Origin: Ixodes scapularis
Lineage: Eukaryota; Arthropoda; Arachnida; Ixodida; Ixodidae
Assembly: GCF_016920785.2 (NCBI RefSeq)
Contig: NW_024609879.1
Coordinates: 16,746,078 to 16,810,077 of the forward strand
DNA: 64,000 nucleotides
Direction of reading: 5' to 3'
The notes under the pieces were generated by a model. It was not told the origin of the DNA. It was given only the letters and a program-made list of their open reading frames with translations, and did no database searches. A program made the translations under genes and the position numbers. Below are positions 56,740 through 64,000 of the stretch, in pieces. Every line of letters begins with the position of its first letter. Within the stretch, counting starts at the first letter, position 1.

Positions 56740-59052
56740 CTTGTTTAGTTGGGGTCTTTGCCGGTCGGGTCCCTGGTTTCGTTTTCTCGCCACTACCAAG
56801 ATAACGGAAGTAGTTCTCGACGTGCTACCAGGCGGTGCTCTACATTCCGCATATGATCTATTGGCTTGTCGTGGCTTCCAACGTGATGCAAGAGCACCGT
56901 GCCTATCCCATACGGCGATGCGTCGCACTTCAGGCGTAGCCGCTTGGTGAGATCGAAGTACGCGATCATCTTTGTTTCTCGCCGGGCTTATTCGAACTTT
57001 TCAGACGACTCTTACTACTCCCGACCCCAGGTCCAGCGACAATCTTTGACTAGAAGGTCATGCAGTGAAGCGAGCAAAGAAGCCATGTTCAGAAGGAACA
57101 TGCTTGACTAGATCGATGTACGAACGTAGCTATAGCTTACGTTCTTGGGACTAGGAGCTTTCATTACTGCGCCTAAGTCCTTCTCAAGAGGCTGCAGTTC
57201 GTTGCCACTGAACTTGTGTTCCAGGTATCAGACTTCCCCATCCAGAAGGTGAAGTTCTTCTTCCCTAACTTTACGCTTTGGAAACACTGGAGAACTGTCT
57301 TAAGTTTTCTTCCAACACCGTCCTTCTTTGAAACCAGCACGTCATCCAAGTAGGTTTGAACATCTGGTATGCCCCTCAGCATAGTGTCCATGATACGCTC
57401 AAAATGGCGGGTGCAGATGACAGCCCAAACGGCAGGCGGCTGTAACAAAACAGTTACCGATGGGCATGGTTAACTTCTTAGCCTCTTGGTCCAGGGAAAT
57501 TTGATTGTAATGTCGCGAAGATATAGCATACTGTACACGTCTCCCTCGTGTTTTGCGAAAAGGTCGTCAATCACAGGTAGCGAGTACTGCCCTGTCACGC
57601 ATGCAGCGTTCACGGCTAGCTCTTCGCCGGAAATCCTGTTTGATACGTCCTTCTTCGTAACTGACACGATCAGGGTTGCCCGCTTTTAGACCGAAACTGG
57701 AGACAGAACGCCGTTCTGCACTAACCTTTTTAGTTCGTCAGCCACATTGTCCTTCATTCCACATGACAGAGGTTTGGCCTTGAAGAACTGAGGAACCGTT
57801 CCTTTTTTGACATAGAGGTGTGCGGGTGGAACCTTAAACATACCAAGCGTTGGTTCAAACATTTTTGCGTATTTCGACAAAATAGCCAGTAAATTCTGCC
57901 CACGGCCTGGGTCCTTCGAATTTGGCAAGCTGAAAACTATGGTGCCCAAGTTGTTGAGACCACACAAACATGGGCCTGGCCAGCGAAGTACAATCATCGA
58001 CGTTGTGACAGTCTTGTCGGCGTAAGAGACCGAAAGCGTAAACTTACCTTCAATGGGCATTGGGCCCAAGTAGCAACCAACTTCAGGTTTGACATCTCGA
58101 GTCTTGGCCAGCTCATCTTGTGCTTGCAGTAGACGTCCCAAAATATTACGCACACGGGCGATTCTGTATCGATCTCTATGGTGAAGTCGACTTCAACACA
58201 ACATAATTTGCGCCGCGCTAGACTAACGACATTTTCTTCTATAGGGAGCTGTTTCAGGGCAGCTGTGAAGAGCATGAACCAACAAGTTGTCCTCGGCGGG
58301 GTTCCAGGTTAGTGCCAACCTTTTTGGCTTGCCTTTGGAGCGGCACGCCTTCGCAATGGGTCGCCTTTGCTCCGCACTGGGAACACTTGGCGTTCCTGGA
58401 AGTGCAGTCCACCTCGGAGCACTCCTTGCACCCGCATCGTTCGCACGCTAGCGATGGTCTGTTATCTTTCTTGTTTAACTTTCTTGACAAACCCGGTCGC
58501 TGCCTACCCTCCGGCGTGTCATTCCGACTCTGCTTTAATATCCGGAGGCTTCATAAGCTTCACGCCTTTACTCGTGACCGTTAGATGGTGTTCTTCATTT
58601 CCTGCGACGTCAAACTGGGCTGAGGAAGCAGTGTCCTCTGAGCGTCGACGTTCCGTATTTGGCACTATATTTTAATTCATAGTATGCAGTCTAACATGTC
58701 CCCGAAGTTCCACTTGTCAGCTGACTGCCGGAGTTCCACGATGAACTGCTGAGCCGACTCATTTTCGTTTTGATCTCTCGTGAAAAATTTGAAGCTTTCC
58801 GCTACCTCGTAAGATTTCGATGCGTAAACGACTTCGCGAACTGCAACCGCCAGGCTAACTGATTGACTTTTATGGGCGTATATAGCACCCACTCAAAACA
58901 TCTACCGCTCTAGATTCCAGTGCCGAAACTATAAGCGCTCCCTGTTCTGCACCGTCCTCAATGCCGTTGCCCTCAAAGTCGGACTCGACTTTGAGGACAT
59001 AAGAAGTCGACTTATGTTTCGTTTCGTCGAACTGTGGTACTTGATACGTCAT
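56740..59052 (-). pseudogene. Gypsy B gag, protease and reverse transcriptase remnants
   Basis: Gag starts MTYQVPQFDETKHK (59052) and continues near 58890-58680. A zinc-knuckle region lies at about 58460-58360 (CERCGCKECSEVDC, CSQCGAKATHC). The protease motif reads IEIDTESPVCVI, so the catalytic DTG is DTE. RT: VPPAHLYVKKGTVPQF (about 57840-57770), the active-site box YLDDVLVS (about 57350), then KCDASPYGIGTVLL of RNase H at about 56920. Frames are split by stops. The altered protease plus frameshifts mean it is dead. Confidence 0.75.
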
Positions 59053-59132
59053 GGCATCAGTCTTCTAGTCGCGTCCGTTGTCTTCAAAGGCTGATCCCGT
59101 ACTCGTAGCCGATTAATATATTCCTTTGACCA

Positions 59133-59288
59133 TGTGATTGAGACCTTTGATTCAGGATGACGCGGTGTTTGGCAGACGCAGCGTTCGACAGTCTTCCGCG
59201 TAAATCACGAGGCTCTCCCTTGACGTCAACGTCGATATATATTCATGGCAAAAACACACGAGAGACAAATGATATCTGAGATGCAGCA
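59133..59288 (-). repeat. 5' LTR of Gypsy element B
   Basis: Plus-strand ends TGTGATTG and ATGCAGCA. 156 bp. It shares several blocks with 51593-51706. The following minus-strand TGGTCAAAGG may be the primer-binding site; I cannot name the tRNA. Confidence 0.6.
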
Positions 59289-59724
59289 CAAAACGTGCCG
59301 GCGATAGCGGTGTGAAGTCGCTCTCGCCTTATCGATGTCGCGCATCACGCAAGAACCATTATAAGGTAACGCCTGTGTGGCGCGCTCGCTCGCTTGGTTT
59401 CGCCCTGGTTAAAATGTGTGGTCCACAAAGAAAAAAAAAAGTATCGCAAACCACACACGGAGCAGGGGTCCGTGTGTTCGGAGTCGCCGGAATGGCATCT
59501 ATTGCGGCCATTAGGTCCGCCGACGGGCCGACTTCTATGCATAAGAATCAAGTATCAACCGATGCTCTCCTCTGTTCCCGAATACTCTGGCTGTCGCAGC
59601 AGGTCACGACGCGAAATAGCTCGAGCGAGCTGGAAAACACCGATTCCGCGCATAGAGGTTGACATACCGCATGAGTTCATCAACATGGATTCCGGCGAAA
59701 TTTCAAGCTGCAAGTATGGACCTT

Positions 59725-59749
59725 AAAAAAAAAAAAAAAAAAAAAAAAA
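59725..59749. repeat. Poly-A tract, 25 A
   Basis: Uninterrupted A25 next to the inverted-repeat block. It could be a retroposon tail or an assembly-sensitive homopolymer. Confidence 0.8.
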
Positions 59750-59886
59750 GAGCGTGTGGCCGGTGCCATTTTGAGTCCTCGTGCGTATAGCGCGCGCTTT
59801 CCTCGCTTTCCGAAGCGACGAACACGCACGTGCTGTGCCGTGAAGATCGCACACTGGACTGTGATTATGTAAATATTGGAAAGCTC

Positions 59887-60450
59887 TGTAGCGGCTCCCA
59901 GCGAAGCGCGAAAGAAGTAAAAGAAGTGCCCGCGCGATCACGGTCTCTCTCGGAGCTCGAGACAACACAGACATCGAGGAACAACGGCATACCATCCCTC
60001 CTCCAACGGGCTCGTGGAAAGGTTTCACCGACAGATGAAAGCGGCACTCGGAGCGCACACATCACTAAGCCCATGGACCGAAGTCCTACCAATGGTTCTG
60101 CTGGGCATCCGCACTGCCGTGCGAGACGAACTTAAATGCACCTCCGCCGAAATGGTCTACGGCACTACCTCCGACTACCCGGTGAATTTTTTTCAGAGAA
60201 CTGAAAAGAGCAGTGACATAGACTGCGAGAACTATGCCAGCCGATCACGTCCGGGTCACCAATTTGAAGCGTACTGAGCTTCAGCTAATTTATTTACACT
60301 ATTTACATTATGTTAAATCTGAGACGTGACGACCCGACCTTGCGGTTGCTGTTGTTCCTCGATGTCTGTCCTGTCTCGAGCTCCGAGAGAGGCCGTGATC
60401 GCGCGGGCACTTCTTTTACTTTCGCGCTTCGCTGGGTGCCGCTACAGGTC
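59887..60450. repeat. Inverted repeat, about 105-bp arms, flanking an integrase fragment
   Basis: The segment 59887-59995 is mirrored at 60342-60450 (shared TTGTTCCTCGATGTCTGT, GTCTCGAGCTCCGAGAGAG, GATCGCGCGGGCACTTCTTT, CGCGCTTCGCTGGG). The arms differ by a handful of bases. This may be LTR sequence in opposite orientation. Confidence 0.7.
60005..60240 (+). pseudogene. Ty3/Gypsy integrase C-terminal fragment
   Basis: The frame reads NGLVERFHRQMKAALGAHTS, PMVLLGIRTAVRDELKCTSA and EMVYGTTSDYPVNFF. This is the block containing the catalytic Glu and the following helix of Gypsy integrases. Only about 75 codons remain, with no partner sequences, enclosed by the inverted repeat. Different family from Gypsy B and on the opposite strand. 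Confidence 0.75.
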
Positions 60451-60465
60451 TATAGTGGCGGGAAA

Positions 60466-60657
60466 AGCCAACGAGGCCAAAAGAGCCTGCGGTCTCGAGG
60501 TGGGACGCGGGTGTCATGCTGGCGGGGAGAGGAACCATGCGAGCCGGCGCCGGCAGGTTGCAGGATTAGCGTCTATCAGCGTGGTTCCTCTTGCCGCCAG
60601 CATGACGTGTGCGTCTAGCTCGAGACTGCACGCTCCTGTGTCTTCGTTGGCTCTTTT
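60466..60657. repeat. Palindrome, arms about 85 bp
   Basis: AAAAGCCAACGAGG...GTCATGCTGGCGG...GAGGAACCATG (from 60466) is mirrored, about 75-80% by eye, up to 60657 (TTCGTTGGCTCTTTT). The loop is about 30 bp and GC-rich. It follows the right arm of the previous inverted repeat within 20 bp. Confidence 0.65.
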
Positions 60658-61108
60658 CACAACTGTACATCACGCAAACCCACCCTATTGTAAAAAAAAA
60701 AAAAATGCTTTGCATTGCGGTTAGTTTTTAAACTTTTTGAATGTAGTTGTATTTAAAACATGTCGATTTTTGGCATGGAAAGAGGAGCAGTCGTAGTTTA
60801 CCTCCACTTGTGCAGTTCTTCACGAAGATCATCGTTTGAGCAATGGCACTATTAAGAGGGAAGTTGGACTTGTCCACGTTTTCTAAAAATAAAATAAGCA
60901 TCTTTTAAGACTCGCTCAAGAAAGTAATCAAGAAATCTGATTGACTACTTTGACGCGCAATTAAAGCTTCTAGAAAACGGAAGTACCTTGTTAGCATGCG
61001 TAGAAATCTCAGAGGTTCTACCGTAGAAAACAAATGATCCCTATGTGTTAATTCTACACTAGAAGGGAGTATACCTCGCAGTCCGATGTACAAGTTGCGT
61101 TCTCTTTT

Positions 61109-61560
61109 AGAGCGCAGCTCTCAGGCGCCCGTTTCCGGCTTGAGCGGCGTCGGCGTCGCCGTCGGCGTAACCGCGCGGTGCATTATGGGAAAGGGTCCCG
61201 TAACCCTAGTGACATCACGTGACCCTTGTGACGTCACGTGACCCTCGTGACGCCACGTTACCCTAGTGATGTCACGTGACTTTTGTGACGTCCGGAGTCC
61301 CGTGCGTTGCATTATGGGACACTTCCCGCAATGCATCGCGCGGGAAGGAGGAAAGGGACGAGGGGAGGAGGAGGAGGGGGAAGGGGAGGGGAGAGGGGAG
61401 GGGGAGGAGGTGGAGGAAAAGTAGAGAGGAGGGGAGGAGTAGCAGGGAGGATGAGTAGGTGAGGAAAAGGGGGAGGGGTACACCCTCCCCTCAGTATCCT
61501 TCCCTCCTCCTCCTCAAGAGCTGCGCTCTAATTCGGTGCTACGGGGTGTTGTAAACGTCT
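61109..61560 (+). mobile_element. CRE-rich element, copy 3
   Basis: Starts AGAGCGCAGCTCTCAGGCGC and ends GTTGTAAACGTCTTTT. Blocks in order: GGCGTCGGCGTCGCC; CCGCGCGGTGCATTATGGGA (61171-61190); four to five TGACRTCACGTGAC units; a purine-rich GGAGGAGG stretch; CAAGAGCTGCGCTCTAATTC. The 61171 and 61323 blocks fit, on the reverse or forward strand, the Staf/ZNF143 consensus as I remember it. Confidence 0.7.
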
Positions 61561-61561
61561 T

Positions 61562-61748
61562 TTAAGGCCCTCACACTCTTGGGACCGAGTAAGACCAAGA
61601 GAGACCAGACCTGTTTTTATACCTCCTACGACGTCTTAGGACCAACTCCGCTGCAGCGCATCCAATCCTAAGATGTCGCAAGAGGCTTAAAAACCGGTCT
61701 GGTCTCTCTCGGTCTTACTCGGTCGCATATATGTGAACGGCGCATTAA
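61562..61748. mobile_element. MITE, 187 bp, TTAAGGCCC ends
   Basis: Arms TTAAGGCCCTCACACTCTTG...AGAGACCAGAC and the inverse match over about 50 bp (GTCTGGTCTCTCTCGGTCTT). The TTA borders fit a TWA-type target. It begins exactly where CRE-rich copy 3 ends, and is of the same general type as 22482 and 25967. Confidence 0.65.
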
Positions 61749-61757
61749 GGCGCACCT

Positions 61758-62722
61758 CTTAAGCCACGACCACATTGGCGTCGTAGAGGCCTGTGGCGCG
61801 ACGGTCGGCGCGGCCGGCTGCCGACCAAAACCAGTTTTCGGCTTCAGCGGCGCGACGTACAGCGCCGCAGAGCCAACCGCTCCTTGCGCGGTTCAGAACT
61901 CGCCGCTCCTCGCCGCAGAAGAGAGAAGCCAATGGGAGGTGGCGTAGATAATGACGTTGGGATGCCATGGCAACGCTCAAGCCGGCCCTCCGCGCGGCTT
62001 TCACGTTGCGAAGGACGTAGCGTTGTTTCGTGTCGTCTGCTATCCCTATTTCCCCCGACACCTTCCCCGAAGGAGCGGTTCCTTGAAACTGTGCGACTGT
62101 TTTCCTTTTTATATGACGAGATGCAGCCAGACTACTCAGATGAGGACGCTAAGAACAACCGCTGGGAAATTATAGGAGAGGAATTCGGAATTGCAAGTGA
62201 GTTTCTCCGTGGCACTTGTTGCATGTCGTCTGTGTTGTGACAGATGTCATGTTGATTTGGTGACACTTTCGAAAGTAGCCTTCATCTCTGGCGCGCCGCC
62301 GGGGCAGCAAAGCACTGACCTGTCCTTCGGTGTTTCGGTAGAACCAACTCGGCCGGACCCAAAACCCGTGCCTCCTTCCCTTCAGAGCGCGGCGACGTCG
62401 CAAGGTCAACGAGCAGGCTAGGATGATCACATTCACGCTGATCATCAGATCATTATGGACACTTACCATGTAGGCAGCAAGTGAGGTTTCGATGCTTATA
62501 TATGCGAAAGACGACAGCCGAAACGGAAGTATCTAACGAAGAGCAGACGACGAAAGAGCAAAAAATCCGACGGGAGGCCCGCGCGCGATCGCGAGAGCCA
62601 GTGTTGTCACGTGACGCCCGCAAAACGGAGGTCAATGTGGACTCCCCGCGTTGGGACGCCGGACGGCGGTGCCGCCCGGCGGCGCCGACCGACGGCGCCG
62701 TTCACGCTAGTGTAGTCAGGCC
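61758..62722 (+). mobile_element. Candidate TIR element containing the MADF exon
   Basis: The left end (about 61758-61820) and right end (about 62680-62722) share, inverted, GCGCCGACCG plus CG-rich surroundings and an ACATTGGCG / CACGCTAGTG-like outer part. The match is imperfect and both ends are GC-rich, so chance similarity is possible. Harbinger-type elements do carry Myb/MADF proteins. Confidence 0.35.
61932..62196 (+). CDS. MADF-domain protein, first exon (partial)
   Basis: The exon ends at a consensus donor (GCAA|GTGAGT). Its C-terminal 40 codons read ERFLETVRLFSFLYDEMQPDYSDEDAKNNRWEIIGEEFGIA, fitting the start of a MADF domain: hydrophobic helix, Leu-Tyr-Asp, Pro-Asp-Tyr, then an Asn-x-x-Trp-x-x-Ile-x-x-Glu helix. 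MADF proteins bind DNA as host regulators or as accessory proteins of Harbinger transposons. Two in-frame ATGs (61932, 61962) are possible starts. GATGCCATGGCAAC (61960-61973), X-box-like, overlaps the second. The next exon was not found before 64000. Confidence 0.5.
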
Positions 62723-62723
62723 A

Positions 62724-63092
62724 TTAGGCGCCCGTTTCCGGCTTGAACGGCGTCGCCGTCGCTGTCAGCGTAGCCATGAGGTCACGTGACTCCGGTGACG
62801 TCACGTGACCCCCGTGAGGTCACGTGACCCTTGTAAGGTCACGTGACCCCCATGAGGTTATGAGGGTCACGCAACGTCACGAGGGTGACGTGACCTCACG
62901 GTTACGCCGACGGCGACGGCGGCGCCGACGGCGGCGCCGACGCCGCTCGGAGGGAGGAGTAGCAGGCAGACTGAGGAGGTGAGGAGAAGGGAAGAGGGGT
63001 ATACCCTCCCCTCAATACCCTTCCCTTCTCCTCCTTAAGAGCTGCGCTCTAATTCGGTGTTACAGGGAGTTGTAAACGGCTTTCATTTTTTT
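62724..63092 (+). mobile_element. CRE-rich element, copy 4 (5'-truncated)
   Basis: Begins at TTAGGCGCCCGTTTCCGGCT without the AGAGCGCAGCTC end. It continues through TCACGTGACCCCCGTGAGG units, a GCCGACGGCG block and the GAGCTGCGCTCTAATTCGG end with GTAAACGGCTTTCATTTTTT. The lost end is consistent with truncated reverse transcription if the element is a retroposon, or with insertion of the adjacent element. Confidence 0.65.
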
Positions 63093-63146
63093 GCCAAAAT
63101 TTCAGGAAGTGCGTTTTGTACAAGGGTGCGACTTGTACGCATTTTT

Positions 63147-64000
63147 AGAGCGCAGCTCTTAGGGGCCCGTTTCCGGCTTGAGCGGCGTCGGCGTCGGCGT
63201 CAGCGTAACCGCGCGGTGCATCATGGGAAATGTCCCATAATGCACCGCACGAGCCCCCCACCGGGGTCACGTGACCTCGTGGGGGGCACGTGACCCCCCG
63301 AGGTCACGTGACCCCGGTGCATCATGGGAAATGTCCCATAATGCACCGCGCGAGCCCCCCACCGGGGTCACGTGACCTCGTGGGGGGCACGTAACCCCCC
63401 CCCCCCCCCGAGGTCACGTGACCCCCCGAAGTCACGTGACTCCCCTGAGGTCACGTGACCCCCGCCGATGTCGCGTGACCCCCCAATGACGTCATCGTCA
63501 CTGAGGACGTCGCCGGCATCCACATCGTCATCGTCATCATCACTGATGACGTCATCATCACTGATAACGTCACCGGCATCCACATCGTCATCGTCATCAT
63601 CACTGATGACGTCACCGGCACCCACATCGTCATCGTCATCATCACTGATGATGTTACCGACATCCGCATCGTCATCGTCATCATCACTGATGACGTCATC
63701 AGTGACGTCACTGATGTCGTCACTTCATCCACATCGTCATCGTCATCGTCACTGATGACGTCACCGGCATCCGCATCGTCATCGTCATCATCACTGAAGA
63801 CGTTACCGACATCCGCATCGTCATCGTAATCATCACTGATGACGTCATCAGCGACGTCACTGATGACGTCACCGACATTCGCATCGTCATCGTCATCATC
63901 ACTGGTGAAATCATCAGTGACGTCACTAATGACGTCATCGGTACCCGCATCGTCATCGTCACTGATGACGTCATCAGTGACGTCAGTGATGACATCATCG
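63147..64000 (+). mobile_element. CRE-rich element, copy 5 (runs off the window)
   Basis: Starts AGAGCGCAGCTCTTAGGGGC. A segment of about 105 bp (about 63213-63318, GGTGCATCATGGGAAATGTC to GTGACCCC) is repeated in tandem at 63317-63424 with a longer C run. CACGTG sites follow, then the 42-bp array. Confidence 0.65.
63484..64000. repeat. 42-bp minisatellite rich in TGACGTCA
   Basis: The unit ACCGGCATCCACATCGTCAT...CACTGATGACGTC recurs at a 42-bp spacing from about 63572, with longer variants before and after. About a dozen TGACGTCA or TGATGACGTCATC cores are present to the window edge. The many open frames on both strands reflect the stop-poor unit. Confidence 0.8.

Larger units (their letters stand above)
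51593..59288 (-). mobile_element. Gypsy element B, decayed, apparently split by nested insertions
   Basis: LTR-like ends flank gag, protease and RT on the right (59052 to about 56650) and RNase H, integrase and the end of pol on the left (53590 to about 51750), all minus strand. Between them lie Gypsy element C (53612-54608) and a TIR element (54892-56383). RNase H is partly missing and parts fall on both sides, so two related elements are possible. No target duplication was identified. Confidence 0.6.

Noticed and set aside
59865..60135. Plus and minus frames through the inverted repeat as a protein gene
   Set aside because: Only the 60005-60240 integrase segment shows family similarity; the rest is inverted-repeat sequence translated by chance.
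63368..63998. Several Ser/Thr/Met-rich open frames on both strands
   Set aside because: They arise from the 42-bp minisatellite and the CACGTG block and read equally well in multiple frames.

Overview
The window is eukaryotic and dominated by transposable elements. Short coding islands sit between long non-coding stretches. Spliced exons with GT/AG borders, tRNA-derived SINEs, Penelope-like elements with GIY-YIG endonucleases, Ty3/Gypsy elements and GC-rich interspersed elements full of TGACGTCA and CACGTG point to an arthropod, most likely a hard tick (Ixodida). The tick call is inference from element style and a divergent M13 peptidase; no species marker is present.

The one host gene I can trace is on the minus strand. 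Five exons (43557-43775, 29140-29319, 24739-24869, 6516-6753, 1032-1130) resemble successive parts of the N-terminal half of an M13 (neprilysin-like) metallopeptidase. They join in phase to 289 codons. Introns are about 14.2, 4.3, 18.0 and 5.4 kb and are filled with mobile elements. The zinc-binding catalytic half should lie beyond position 1, and the most N-terminal exons above 43.8 kb or outside the window.

Region by region. 1-6 kb: exon 5, hairpins, and an internally deleted Ty3/Gypsy element with one long open Gag-protease-RT-RNase H frame. 6-24 kb: exon 4, a LINE tail, TIR elements, a Penelope-like element in head-to-head inverted form, a 0.68 kb foldback and several hairpins. 21-31 kb: a TIR family (three copies in the window), MITEs, exons 3 and 2, a LINE reverse-transcriptase relic and a SINE. 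31-38 kb: a second head-to-head Penelope pair with a retroposon inserted in one arm, then two minisatellite-bearing elements. 39-51 kb: SINEs, exon 1, a 1.5 kb inverted-repeat element and a CRE-rich element. 51.6-59.3 kb: a decayed Ty3/Gypsy element apparently split by a nested, internally deleted Gypsy element and a 1.5 kb TIR element. 59.7-64 kb: an integrase fragment between inverted repeats, a MADF-domain exon, and three more CRE-rich copies, the last ending in a 42-bp minisatellite.

The most unusual signal is the CRE-rich family. Five copies share ends and carry dense CRE/ATF palindromes, E-boxes and matches to the Staf/ZNF143 site, so they could spread regulatory sites. I found no complete autonomous transposon and no prokaryotic-type operon.
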